Shown piece after piece: positions 52,372 through 61,132 of a stretch of DNA of 64,000 nt; the first letter of the stretch is position 1, and the number at the start of each line of letters is the position of its first letter. The notes below the pieces were generated by a model. It did no database searches and was not told the DNA's origin. It saw only the letters and a list, made by a program, of their open reading frames with translations. The DNA comes from an uncultured Ruminococcus sp. (GTDB lineage Bacteria; Bacillota; Clostridia; Oscillospirales; Ruminococcaceae), in NCBI GenBank assembly GCA_900543145.1, contig UQPZ01000002.1:124001-188000 (forward strand). The letters run 5' to 3'. Position numbers and translations under genes: made by a program.

Positions 52372-53283
52372 TTATATTTTCAGCGACTTATATATCTTCA
52401 TTATCTCATTCGCCGCTGCAAGTTCTTCGGAAAAGGCGCTGGCGCTTCCTGCCGCTATGCTCATTTTAAAAGCGTGAAGATAATCACCTACTTCAAGCCA
52501 GCCGCATAGAAAGCCTGCGACCATTGAATCTCCTGCTCCGACTGAGTTTTTTACCTTGCCCTTAGGAGCGTCGGCATAGATTGTATTTCCGTCAGAGGTA
52601 AGCATGACTGCGCCGTCGCCAGCCATTGAAACTATAACGTTCTGCGCACCCATTTCCTGAAGCCTTGCCGCATAATGAGCAATTTTATCCTTGTCGCTTC
52701 CTAGCCGTACTGCGAACAGCTCCTCAAGCTCATAATTGTTGGGTTTTATTAAAAACGGACGGTATTTGAGCAGATTCAGAAGCAGTTCCCCCGAGGCGTC
52801 TGCAATGACGTTTACTCCGCGCTCAGCCATTTCAGCCGATATATCGCTGTAAACGGTATTCGGAACGGATCTGGGAATACTTCCCGCAAGCACGAGGTAG
52901 TCACCGCTTCTGAGCCTTGAAAGCTTTGTTTTAAGCAAATTAACTTCCCTCTCTGAAATATCAGGACCTGACCCGTTTATCTCAGTTTCGCAGCTGCCCT
53001 TTATTTTGACGTTTATTCGAGAAAATCCGCTGTTTAATCTGATAAAATCGTAGCTGAGTCCCTGCTTTTCTAGTCCGCGTTCAATTTGCTCCCCGGTAAA
53101 GCCTGCTGTAAAGCCCAGAACTGACGATTCAACCCCCAGGTTTTTCAAAACTGCGGAAACGTTAATTCCTTTGCCGCCTATAAGGATATGCTCATTTCTG
53201 CTTCGGTTTGTACTTCCGTGAACATAATCGTCAACTGTAACAGTATAATCCAGAGATGGATTGAAGGTAATGGTATATATCAT
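52372..53283 (-). CDS. fruK: 1-phosphofructokinase-like PfkB-family sugar kinase
   Basis: 303 aa. YTITFNPSLDYTVTVDDYVH start, IGGKGINVSAVLKNLG and the C-terminal catalytic KNSVGAGDSMVAGFLCG identify the PfkB family, 1-phosphofructokinase/tagatose-6-phosphate kinase branch. GGATCC and AAAGGA precede ATG. No PTS gene lies next to it, so the precise sugar phosphate is uncertain; FruK is the commonest assignment. It could also be LacC-like. Confidence 0.82.
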   Translation of the reverse strand: MIYTITFNPSLDYTVTVDDYVHGSTNRSRNEHILIGGKGINVSAVLKNLGVESSVLGFTAGFTGEQIERGLEKQGLSYDFIRLNSGFSRINVKIKGSCETEINGSGPDISEREVNLLKTKLSRLRSGDYLVLAGSIPRSVPNTVYSDISAEMAERGVNVIADASGELLLNLLKYRPFLIKPNNYELEELFAVRLGSDKDKIAHYAARLQEMGAQNVIVSMAGDGAVMLTSDGNTIYADAPKGKVKNSVGAGDSMVAGFLCGWLEVGDYLHAFKMSIAAGSASAFSEELAAANEIMKIYKSLKI

Positions 53284-53309
53284 AAAAGGATCCTTTCTTT
53301 ATAAGCGAA

Positions 53310-53342
53310 GCTGCCACTATGAGATAAAAACATAGTGGCAGC
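53310..53342. terminator. Terminator-like hairpin upstream of fruK
   Basis: Perfect 12-bp inverted repeat GCTGCCACTATG (53310-53321) / CATAGTGGCAGC (53331-53342). The T run is poor on both strands; it most likely ends the minus-strand transcript of the split regulator. Confidence 0.55.
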
Positions 53343-53424
53343 TTATGCTGCTATAAAATAGGTGCGTAACGAAATGAAACAGTAAGCTGAAAATCACTTG
53401 TTTCTGATAATAGCTTTTACTTCC

Positions 53425-54093
53425 TCATTCACAAGCAATATAGATATCCATACTTTCTCCGTCTGTTTCAAAGCAGGGAATAACGCCTTCCCAGACGTGC
53501 GTCAATCCGTTTATTTTCATATACTCGTCGATAGTTTTGTAACCGTTTGGTATAATGACAAAGGGATTTTCAGACGGCTTTTCAATATGTACAGCAGCAT
53601 AACGCTGAGTCTTTTGTTCTTTAATTTCAAGATCGTCGGGCGTAATGTTTTCGGGTAAAATCCAAGCGGCAGTATAGCCGTGCATATTATACACATTTAT
53701 CTGTTCCTGAGAAAGATACGGGAAATCCCAGCCGATAATTTTAGGATCCTCTACACCATTTTCCTTTGCGATTTTAAGCATTCTGTCAAGTGCGTCACCC
53801 TACGGGTCGGTACTTATGGCAATGTAGATTACATAGCGAAATGCAGGTACGGTTTCAACTCTCAGATTTGAGTATGCCTCATCAAAAGCGCTCAGGTCAT
53901 CTCTGAAAAGATTATCAAGGGAACAGTTAAAAAGTCCGCACAGATCTATTGCTTTTTCAATTTCGGGCTTAAATTCATCATTCTCCCATTTTAAAACAGT
54001 CTGACGTGAAACATCAAGCTTTTCAGCAATAGTTTCCTGCGTCATATTGCAGTTGAGCCTGCGTAAATGCTGAAGATTTTTTCCAAAACTCAT
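53425..54093 (-). pseudogene. HTH regulator with effector-binding domain, split by an amber stop
   Basis: Minus-strand gene in one continuous frame of 223 codons broken by a single TAG at 53800-53802. Before it: an XRE-type helix-turn-helix (about 1-65, TQETIAEKLDVSRQTVLKWEN) and the beginning of a second domain (RVETVPAFRYVIYIAISTDP). After it, in the same frame, GDALDRMLKIAKENG and the rest of a GyrI/AraC-type effector-binding domain ending YIACE. The two halves fit one known architecture, so this is one gene with a nonsense mutation at about codon 98 rather than two genes. It could be a real pseudogene, a suppressed stop or a sequencing error. Confidence 0.8.
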
Positions 54094-54112
54094 ATTTATA
54101 GCCCTATCAAAT

Positions 54113-54165
54113 TTATACTGTAAGAGTACATTTAGCAGTATAACACAGGCTATATGGTTTTACAA
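54113..54165 (-). promoter_or_regulatory. Promoter with operator-like dyad for the split regulator
   Basis: On the minus strand TTGTAA (54160-54165), 17 bases, TATACT (54137-54142). A perfect 8-bp inverted repeat, TTATACTG (54113-54120) and CAGTATAA (54136-54143), 15 bases apart, covers the -10 and the start region. This is the usual place for an autorepressor site. Confidence 0.5.
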
Positions 54166-54349
54166 CCAACACAGGCTTGACATTTCTTCTTTATGTGCAA
54201 CCTTAGGTAGACACAATATTATGAGTATGGTACATAATAAAACGATAACTATTTAATAATACCATAAAACGATAGATCTTTCAAACGGATTTTATATTTG
54301 ATATACAAATATTTTATGAACGGATCAATCTCGAGCAGAGGGAAACGGC

Positions 54350-54378
54350 TTGATTTTGTTATTTATATATGATATAAT
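54350..54378 (+). promoter_or_regulatory. Orphan promoter in the 54.1-54.7 kb gap
   Basis: TTGATT (54350-54355), 17 bases, TATAAT (54373-54378). No recognised gene starts directly downstream; the next is 54747, which has its own promoter. Confidence 0.5.
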
Positions 54379-54387
54379 TTAAAATAA

Positions 54388-54575
54388 TACCATTCAGAAG
54401 CGGGGCAATTTTTTGAACTGCTTTTGCAAAAACAGCTGCAGAGGGAATCAAGTAAAAAACAGCTTGATCTTATAAGGGAAATATGCTGCGGTATGGTACA
54501 AGGCGATTATTATGCCTGTATCTGATTTTGAGAAACGGCTTGACCAATGATATTGAACGTATCTGTTTTCTTTAT
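54388..54575 (+). other. Short open stretches, possible decayed gene or small ORF
   Basis: Part of a 650-bp gap. Frame 54388-54522 is open for 45 codons with coding-like content (LLLQKQLQRESSKKQLDLIR) but has no start. In another frame ATG 54483, preceded by AAGGGAA, opens a 31-codon ORF to 54578 with a hydrophobic LLCLYLIL core. Eight C residues occur near 54600. I recognise no family; a gene remnant is the simplest reading. Confidence 0.25.
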
Positions 54576-54674
54576 TAACAAAGTGCGGGCGGAAAGATTC
54601 CCCCCCCGGTTTTGTAGTTCATCTGACGAGAAGAAATTGGAATATGATAAAAATCAAATATTTATAAAAAGTAT

Positions 54675-54702
54675 TTGCTTTTTGCAGAGATTATGCTATA
54701 AT
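54675..54702 (+). promoter_or_regulatory. Promoter of the activase-dehydratase pair
   Basis: TTGCTT (54675-54680), 16 bases, TATAAT (54697-54702). This places transcription start next to the ATG at 54708, supporting use of ATG 54747 instead. Confidence 0.65.
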
Positions 54703-54746
54703 ATATAATGTATACGAAATTTCAGAACAGCAATGAGGTAATATTG

Positions 54747-57695
54747 ATGAGTAAAATTTACAGCCTTGGAATAGATGTGGGCTCTACTACTGTTAAGACG
54801 GTTATTCTTGACGGTGATGATATTATATACAATAAATACGAAAGACATTTTTCAAAGGTAAGGGAAACTGTAGGGGAACAGCTGAGAATCATAAGGGATC
54901 TATATCCTGCCGATAAATTTAAAATTGCGATAACAGGCTCAGCCGGTCTCGGTATAGCCGAGGCATGCGGAATAACCTTCGTTCAGGAGGTTTTCTCTGC
55001 CTTTACCGCAGTTAACAAGTCCTATCCGGACGCCGACGTAGTAGTCGAGCTGGGGGGAGAGGACGCAAAGATAATTTTCCTTACCGGAGGAGTCGAGCAG
55101 AGAATGAACGGCTCCTGTGCCGGAGGAACCGGGGCGTTTATAGACCAGATGGCAGGGCTTCTGGGAGTATCGCCGGACGAGCTTAACGAGCTTTCCTTAC
55201 ATAGTCAAAAACTTTATCCGATAGCCTCGCGCTGCGGAGTTTTTGCAAAATCAGATATACAGCCGCTGCTTAATCAGGGCGCTAAGAAGGAGGATATAGC
55301 CGCCTCTATTTTTCAGGCGGTAGTTGACCAGACGGTTTCGGGTCTTGCTCAGGGCAGGAAGATAGCCGGAAAGGTGCTTTTCCTCGGAGGACCTCTGTCG
55401 TTCTTAAGCGGTTTGAGAAAGGCGTTTACGGATACTCTCGGACTTGACGCAGACAATGCGGTATTTCCTGAGCTTGCCCCCTGCTTTATGGCTTACGGCT
55501 CGGCGCTTCACGCTCAGCAGATGAGCGAGGAGATGACTATAGACGAGGCGCTTGACAAAATACTTAACGCTAAGGCAAAGGATTCAATAGTTACAGGAAA
55601 GCCGCTGTTTGAGTCACAGGAGGATTACAGGCGTTTTGTAGACCGTCATAAGCAGTCTGATCTGAAATATGAGGATATAAAGACCTATACCGGCGACGCT
55701 TATCTGGGAATAGACGCCGGCTCTACCACTACAAAGCTTGTGCTTATTACTCCGGAGGGAAAGCTGCTGTACCAGTATTACGGTTCAAATAAGGGACAGC
55801 CGCTTGACGTTATAGCTTCAAAGCTTGAGGAGATATATACGATATGCGCCGACGGTCTGAATATAAAGGCCTCTGCGGTAACGGGCTACGGTGAGGATCT
55901 TATTAAAGCCGGTTTGGGCGTCGATTACGGTATAGTAGAAACTGTCGCTCATTATAAAGCGGCGGCGTATTTCTGCCCTGACGTTGACTTTATTATTGAT
56001 ATAGGCGGACAGGATATAAAATGCTTTAAGATAAAAAACAACGCTATAGACAGTATTATGCTGAATGAGGCCTGTTCTTCCGGCTGCGGCTCGTTTATAC
56101 AGACCTTTGCTCAGGCGATGGGTTATGAAATATCCGAGTTTGCAAGGCTGGGGCTTTTTGCAAAGGCGCCTGTAGAGCTTGGCTCAAGATGTACGGTATT
56201 TATGAATTCCTCGGTAAAGCAGGCTCAGAAGGACGGAGCGAGCGTTGAGGATATTTCCGCAGGACTTTCCTCGTCTATAATCAAAAATGCTATATATAAA
56301 GTAATAAGAGCAAAATCGGTGGAGGAGCTCGGAAAAAATATTGTGGTGCAGGGAGGAACCTTCCTCAACGACGCCGTACTGCGTTCCTTTGAGATCGAGC
56401 TTGGCAGAAACGTTATACGTCCGGCTATAGCAGGACTTATGGGCGCTCTTGGCTGTGCGCTTTTCGCAATGGAAAAGTCAAGGAACAGCGATGCTCCGTC
56501 CGGACTTCTGGATTTTGACGGATTAAAGCAGTTTGCATATAATTCTGCCGCCGTTCAGTGCAAAGGCTGTACGGCTCACTGCAACCTTACGATAATTAAA
56601 TTCAGCGACGGACACAGGTTTATTTCAGGGAACCGCTGTGAAAAGGGCGCCGGCATAAAAATAGAAAACCGTATAGAAAATATGGTGGAATATAAATACG
56701 GCCGTATCCTTGAGCTTGAAAATAGAAAACCGTCCAAGCCTATAGCTAAGGCGGGTATACCCCTTGCGCTGGAATTCTACGACCAGATGCCGTTTTTCCA
56801 TACCCTGCTTACCGAACTGGGCTTTGAAGTCATATTCTCAGAGGAATCCACAAGAGATACCTATTATAAGGGTCAGCAGACTATCCCGTCGGATACGGTA
56901 TGCTATCCTGCAAAGCTGTGTCACGGTCATATCCAGAGCCTGCTCGATAAGGGCGTGGATTTTATATTCTATCCCTGCATGAGTTATAACGTTGATGAGG
57001 GTCAGTCGGATAATCATTATAACTGCCCTGTTGTAGCTTATTACCCCGAGCTTTTAAAAGCAAATATTCCCGAACTTAACAGCAGTAATTTTATCGCGCC
57101 CTATCTTGATATAAATATAAAGAAGCACGCTGCAAAGGCAGTAGCGGCTTCGCTTTCAGCATACGGTATTACTGCGAAGCAGGTAGCCTCTGTTCTTAAC
57201 AAGGCTTATTCCGAGCAGATAAGACACCGCCGTCATATTGAGAAAAAGGCTCAGGAGATAATTTCGCAGGCAAGAAGCAGAGGTCAGAAGATAATCGTTC
57301 TTGCAGGACGTCCGTATCATATAGATCCTGAAATAAATCACGGAATACATAAGCTTATCTGCTCTCTTGGTTTTGCGGTAATTACGGAGGACAGCGTTTC
57401 AGGACTGGTAGACTGTCCGCCGCTTGACGTTCTGAACCAGTGGACGTACCATTCAAGGCTTTACAGAGCTGCGCAGTACGTCTGTCGGAACGACGATATG
57501 CAGCTTGTTCAGCTTGTGTCTTTCGGCTGCGGAATAGACGCTGTAACTACAGACGAGGTAAGAGCTATTCTTGAGGAAAACGGAAAGCTTTATACTCAGC
57601 TGAAAATAGATGAGATAACAAATCTGGGCGCAGCAAAGATAAGACTTCGTTCTCTTGCCGCTGCGCTTGAGGAAAAGGAGGAAAGTGCAAAGTGA
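54747..57695 (+). CDS. Double acyl-CoA dehydratase activase fusion protein
   Basis: 982 aa from ATG 54747, with GAGG eight bases upstream. Two BadF/BadG/HgdC-type ATPase modules in tandem: the first begins YSLGIDVGSTTVKT (about 5-18) with CAGGTGAFIDQMAG; the second begins YLGIDAGSTTTKLVL (about 320) with CSSGCGSFIQTFAQAMG and SRCTVFMNSS. A Cys cluster CKGCTAHC follows near 604, then a DUF2229/HgdB-like C-terminal region (about 660-982; PSDTVCYPAKLCHGH, GRPYHIDPEINHG). In characterised systems such ATPases push an electron at low potential into an Fe-S dehydratase. Overlaps the next gene by four bases. Confidence 0.85.
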   Translation: MSKIYSLGIDVGSTTVKTVILDGDDIIYNKYERHFSKVRETVGEQLRIIRDLYPADKFKIAITGSAGLGIAEACGITFVQEVFSAFTAVNKSYPDADVVVELGGEDAKIIFLTGGVEQRMNGSCAGGTGAFIDQMAGLLGVSPDELNELSLHSQKLYPIASRCGVFAKSDIQPLLNQGAKKEDIAASIFQAVVDQTVSGLAQGRKIAGKVLFLGGPLSFLSGLRKAFTDTLGLDADNAVFPELAPCFMAYGSALHAQQMSEEMTIDEALDKILNAKAKDSIVTGKPLFESQEDYRRFVDRHKQSDLKYEDIKTYTGDAYLGIDAGSTTTKLVLITPEGKLLYQYYGSNKGQPLDVIASKLEEIYTICADGLNIKASAVTGYGEDLIKAGLGVDYGIVETVAHYKAAAYFCPDVDFIIDIGGQDIKCFKIKNNAIDSIMLNEACSSGCGSFIQTFAQAMGYEISEFARLGLFAKAPVELGSRCTVFMNSSVKQAQKDGASVEDISAGLSSSIIKNAIYKVIRAKSVEELGKNIVVQGGTFLNDAVLRSFEIELGRNVIRPAIAGLMGALGCALFAMEKSRNSDAPSGLLDFDGLKQFAYNSAAVQCKGCTAHCNLTIIKFSDGHRFISGNRCEKGAGIKIENRIENMVEYKYGRILELENRKPSKPIAKAGIPLALEFYDQMPFFHTLLTELGFEVIFSEESTRDTYYKGQQTIPSDTVCYPAKLCHGHIQSLLDKGVDFIFYPCMSYNVDEGQSDNHYNCPVVAYYPELLKANIPELNSSNFIAPYLDINIKKHAAKAVAASLSAYGITAKQVASVLNKAYSEQIRHRRHIEKKAQEIISQARSRGQKIIVLAGRPYHIDPEINHGIHKLICSLGFAVITEDSVSGLVDCPPLDVLNQWTYHSRLYRAAQYVCRNDDMQLVQLVSFGCGIDAVTTDEVRAILEENGKLYTQLKIDEITNLGAAKIRLRSLAAALEEKEESAK

Positions 57696-58948
57696 GCGAA
57701 AAAAATACGGCTAAAATGGGTTCAGAACGGGTCTTTAAAACGGTCTTTACCGAGGATATGAAAAAGGATTACACTATTCTTATTCCCGATATGCTTCCGA
57801 TTCATTTTAAGCTGATAATAAAAATATATGAAAAATACGGCTACCATATGGAGCTGCTTCAGAACAACTCCCGCAATGTAATAGACGAGGGTCTGAAAAA
57901 TACCCATAACGACGCCTGCTATCCTGCATTGCTTGTTATAGGACAGTTTATGGATGCGCTGAAAAGCGGAAAATACGACGTTAACAAGACTGCTCTGCTT
58001 ATGTCCCAGACGGGAGGCGGCTGCCGTGCCTCAAACTATATTCATCTTATAAGAAAGGCCGTAGCCTCTCAGTTTCCTCAGGTCCCGGTAATATCCCTGA
58101 ACTTCAGCGGACTTGAAAAGAATCCGGCGTTTCCTATGACACCGGCAATAGCGCTCAGACTGGTCTACGCCGTTATGTACGGCGATATGCTTATGCTGCT
58201 GTACAATCAGTGCAAGCCCTATGAGCTAAAACCGAATATTACCGATCAGCTGCTTGCAAGATGGCAGCACAGACTGGGCAGGCTTATGGATACCAACGAT
58301 TATTTATCGCCGAAGCCGATATATAAGGCTATGCTAAAAGAATTTGCAGCGATACCCCGTTCAAAGGAAAAGAAGCCAAGGGTAGGTATAGTAGGTGAGA
58401 TATATGTTAAATATTCTCCGCTGGCAAATAACAATCTGAACGAATTTCTGCTTTCGGAGGGCTGCGAGCCTAACGTACCGGGACTTCTTGATTTTATTCT
58501 TTACTGTGCCTCCGACCTTATCAACGACGCGGATCTTTACGACAGAAGATCAAGCCGTACCCTTATGTACGGAATAGGCTATAAGGTGCTGTATAAATTT
58601 CAGCGTCAGCAGATAAAGATAATAGAGGAGCATGGCGTCTTTCAGCCGCCTCACGATTTTGAACATCTCAGAAGCTGTGCTGACAAGTATATTCATCAGG
58701 GAGTAAAAATGGGAGAAGGCTGGCTTATTACGGCTGAAATGGCGGCGCTTGCCGAAACCGGCACCAAGAATATTATCTGTACTCAGCCTTTCGGATGTCT
58801 GCCTAATCATATAGTTGCGAAGGGTATGTCAAGAGTTATAAAGGAAGCGTATCCCGACGCAAATATAGTGGCTATAGACTACGACCCTGGCGCTACAAAG
58901 GTAAATCAGGAAAACAGAATAAAGCTTATGCTTGCAAATGCAAAATAA
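57692..58948 (+). CDS. 2-hydroxyacyl-CoA dehydratase-type subunit
   Basis: 418 aa, starting GTG 57692, which overlaps the stop of the activase gene (GTGA). NDACYPALLVIGQFMDAL, TGGGCRASNYIHLIRKA and QPFGCLPNHIVAKGM carry the conserved cysteines of the HgdB/DUF2229-like Fe-S superfamily. It lacks the second dehydratase subunit found in glutarate, lactate or phenyllactate systems. The pair may act as an ATP-driven reductase or dehydratase of unknown substrate, as in the double-cubane-cluster proteins (family knowledge; substrate is not inferable). Confidence 0.8.
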   Translation: MSEKNTAKMGSERVFKTVFTEDMKKDYTILIPDMLPIHFKLIIKIYEKYGYHMELLQNNSRNVIDEGLKNTHNDACYPALLVIGQFMDALKSGKYDVNKTALLMSQTGGGCRASNYIHLIRKAVASQFPQVPVISLNFSGLEKNPAFPMTPAIALRLVYAVMYGDMLMLLYNQCKPYELKPNITDQLLARWQHRLGRLMDTNDYLSPKPIYKAMLKEFAAIPRSKEKKPRVGIVGEIYVKYSPLANNNLNEFLLSEGCEPNVPGLLDFILYCASDLINDADLYDRRSSRTLMYGIGYKVLYKFQRQQIKIIEEHGVFQPPHDFEHLRSCADKYIHQGVKMGEGWLITAEMAALAETGTKNIICTQPFGCLPNHIVAKGMSRVIKEAYPDANIVAIDYDPGATKVNQENRIKLMLANAK

Positions 58949-58951
58949 AAT

Positions 58952-58989
58952 AAGCTGCCTCGGACTGAAATAAGTCTGAGGCAGCTTTT
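58952..58989 (+). terminator. Terminator between convergent genes
   Basis: 15-bp stem with one G-U pair (58952-58966 with 58973-58987; arms AAGCTGCCTC and GAGGCAGCTT), 6-base loop and TTTT. Likely serves both strands. Confidence 0.9.
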
Positions 58990-58991
58990 GC

Positions 58992-59489
58992 TTATTCAGA
59001 TTTAATTGGTTCTTCCTCAACGGCTACAATAGGATAGCCGCTTATATAAGGCTTGACGTATTCGGGATGTTTGCGGGCTTCATTAAATATCTCTTCGCTT
59101 ATTTCTCCGCATACGTTTAAAATATCGTTAAGCGGGCGGGTCTTGACAACAGGACAGACAGGTGAAAGCGTTATGACTCTTCTTCCGTTCAGCGACATTA
59201 TTCTGAAAGGCCAGATCCTACAATCAAAAGGCTTTTCGTTTCCCATTATGCAGCCCTTTTCATGATCCAGAAGAGAGCAGTAATAAAGGTCACGGTTTGG
59301 CTCTTTTTTCATTTTCAGCAGATAATGACCGTCCTTTTCAACAAACTCCTGATCAGATCTGAAATCCTTTGTTATCTGCTGTGACTTTTCAGAGTCTATT
59401 ACGGGAGCCTCCCATATATCTGAGCTGTCGAAGCAGCAGCAGATCCTGCATTTTGCACATTCTTCTCTTGAAAGCAGCTTTTTAAGCAT
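58992..59489 (-). CDS. YkgJ-type cysteine cluster protein
   Basis: 165 aa from the ATG at 59489, just after a predicted promoter; the frame runs further upstream but past the promoter. CAKCRICCCF near residue 12, then later LLDHEKGCIMGNEKPFDCRI, form the zinc- or Fe-S-binding YkgJ/UPF0153 pattern. IWPFRIMSLNGRR follows. Members are thought to be metal-binding; no reaction is established. Confidence 0.78.
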   Translation of the reverse strand: MLKKLLSREECAKCRICCCFDSSDIWEAPVIDSEKSQQITKDFRSDQEFVEKDGHYLLKMKKEPNRDLYYCSLLDHEKGCIMGNEKPFDCRIWPFRIMSLNGRRVITLSPVCPVVKTRPLNDILNVCGEISEEIFNEARKHPEYVKPYISGYPIVAVEEEPIKSE

Positions 59490-59529
59490 TTGAATCAGCC
59501 GTCCTTTGTATTTTACTTTCTTTATATCT

Positions 59530-59558
59530 ATAATAACACAAATAATAAAAAACTTCAA
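59530..59558 (-). promoter_or_regulatory. Promoter of the YkgJ-type gene
   Basis: On the minus strand TTGAAG (59553-59558), 17 bases, TATTAT (59530-59535), about 40 bp before the start at 59489. Confidence 0.65.
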
Positions 59559-59643
59559 GAGCAGCACGCATTTTGTCCTGTCGGATAAATGAGATTAGTT
59601 TTCTGTGTGATTTGCAGACGTTTTGTAATTGCGGCTTTAATGC

Positions 59644-60090
59644 TTATCTTAGGAATAAATAGTATATCAGACCGTAAATAACGCTTGCAAGTGTACCGTA
59701 AAGTATTACCGGCCCTGAAATAATAAATATCTTAGCTCCAAGTCCGAGAACTAGACCCTCTGTTTTAAACTCGATAGCCGGAGCTACGACCGAGTTGGCG
59801 AAACCGGTAATAGGTACAAGCGTACCTGCTCCGCCGTGCTTTGCAATTTTGTCGTAAAGTCCGAAGCCGGTCAGGATAGCCGAGATCAGGATAAGCGTTA
59901 TTGAGGTCGCCATGCCGGCGTTTTTCTCCGAAAGTCCGTAGTTAGAGTACATATTAAGCAGCGCTTCCCCAAGCATACAGATAAGACCGCCTATAACGAA
60001 CGCCTTTGGTATGGTTATATACCATTTTGTCCCTTCAGAGGCCTCCTTGTACAATTCCGAATACTGCGATTTACTGAGCTTTATATCCAT
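59644..60090 (-). CDS. spoVAC: Stage V sporulation protein AC
   Basis: 148 aa from ATG 60090 (AGGGCGG upstream; the upstream in-frame start lacks a site). Four transmembrane segments. GTLVPITGFANSVVAPAIEF and GLGAKIFIISGPVILYGT are the SpoVAC/SpoVAEb signature. SpoVA proteins form the inner spore membrane channel for dipicolinic acid, and SpoVAC acts as a mechanosensitive channel in B. subtilis. spoVAD and spoVAE, usually adjacent, are absent here. Confidence 0.9.
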   Translation of the reverse strand: MDIKLSKSQYSELYKEASEGTKWYITIPKAFVIGGLICMLGEALLNMYSNYGLSEKNAGMATSITLILISAILTGFGLYDKIAKHGGAGTLVPITGFANSVVAPAIEFKTEGLVLGLGAKIFIISGPVILYGTLASVIYGLIYYLFLR

Positions 60091-60402
60091 TTTGCCGCCC
60101 TGCGCAGGCTCTTGACAGCCGTGAAACAGTTCTGTGCAGGGCAATCCTCCAATCCGTAATTTTGTTAAGATCTTTCACGCTGATGATTATTACGGTTATT
60201 GTTTGCCCTTTTCGGCAGATTATACTAAGCTTCCGAAAACCGCAATGCCTGCTGTTATATTGTATAAATTTACAGCGGATCTTTTGTGCAGTTATACAAA
60301 ATTTGATTTAATTAAAAGCTTTTTCGTTCATAGTTGCATATTTGCGTGCAACTTTTCCCCCTTTTTCGCCTATTTATAGAGGGGTTTATTTATGATAAAT
60401 AA
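60091..60402. other. Gap upstream of spoVAC
   Basis: I see no gene here. A 7-bp inverted repeat AGTTGCA/TGCAACT (60332-60338, 60347-60353) is present. I searched for a sigma-G/F-type promoter facing spoVAC and found none convincing. An ORF at 60134-60379 has no ribosome site and is probably spurious. Confidence 0.4.
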
Positions 60403-60436
60403 AAAATAAAAGATCCGCCCCCGAAAAGGACGGATC
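60403..60436 (-). terminator. Terminator of rpe
   Basis: Inverted repeat GATCCG/CGGATC (60412-60417, 60431-60436) extended by C/G pairs, with a T-rich run on its minus-strand side (60403-60411). Confidence 0.75.
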
Positions 60437-60443
60437 AAACAGA

Positions 60444-61127
60444 TCATAAGGTCATGTGTTTTCTTTTCTCGGCAATTCTTTCGTCCACTCCGTCAAGAGA
60501 TGGCTTTATGATGCTGGAAGTGCCTGCAACGAAAATTCTTGAGCCTGCTCTGTAAGCAAGTCTTACGTTTTCGTTTGACATATTTCCGTCCGACTCGATT
60601 ATAACGTCCTGCCTGCCGCGCTCGTCAAGAAAGCTTCTTACACGCTTAACCTTTTCAAGTGTGCCGGGAATAAGCTTCTGTCCTGCAAACCCGGGGTTTA
60701 CGCTCATAACCAGAACTCCGTCAAGGTAATCAAGCACTTCTTCGATAACGCATACGGGAGTACCCGGATTAAGCGCGAGAATAGGCTTTGCTCCAAGGCT
60801 CTTTATATACTGCATACATTTGTCGATATGTCTTGTGGATTCATAGTGAACTGCGACGTAGTCGTTTTCCCGTATGTCGTACCACTTCATTTTCTCCTCC
60901 GGCTCCGTAACCATAAAGTGAAAATCAAAGGGTATTGAAGTAAGCTTTCTGAGCTGTTTTACATAATCCGTTCCAAGAGTGATATTAGGTACGAACTCAC
61001 CGTCCATAATATCAATATGCAGATACTCGACGCCGTTTTTTTCAAAGGCGGCAAGATAATCCATAGTCTGTTCTATGCTTACGCACATCATTGAAACCGA
61101 GATCATTCCTTTTTCTGATGAATTCAT
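60444..61127 (-). CDS. rpe: Ribulose-phosphate 3-epimerase family protein
   Basis: 227 aa from ATG 61127 (AAAGGA nine bases upstream); a TTG at 61136 abuts that site. TIM-barrel metal-dependent epimerase: LHIDIMDGEFVPNITLG, DFHFMV (usually DxHLMV), SVNPGFAGQKLIP and VIIESDGNMSNEN. Interconverts ribulose-5-P and xylulose-5-P; D-allulose-6-P epimerases share the pattern. It is 5 bp after the TagF-like gene. This placement suggests it supplies a pentulose phosphate for the adjacent polyol-phosphate pathway. Confidence 0.85.
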   Translation of the reverse strand: MNSSEKGMISVSMMCVSIEQTMDYLAAFEKNGVEYLHIDIMDGEFVPNITLGTDYVKQLRKLTSIPFDFHFMVTEPEEKMKWYDIRENDYVAVHYESTRHIDKCMQYIKSLGAKPILALNPGTPVCVIEEVLDYLDGVLVMSVNPGFAGQKLIPGTLEKVKRVRSFLDERGRQDVIIESDGNMSNENVRLAYRAGSRIFVAGTSSIIKPSLDGVDERIAEKRKHMTL

Positions 61128-61132
61128 GGGGA

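Noticed and set aside
53425..54093. Two independent genes, a small HTH protein and a separate effector-binding protein
   Set aside because: Both halves are in the same frame separated by one TAG, the second has no ribosome site, and together they make one known architecture.
60134..60379. Possible 81-codon plus-strand gene upstream of rpe
   Set aside because: No ribosome-binding site, no family resemblance, and it overlaps the upstream region of spoVAC.
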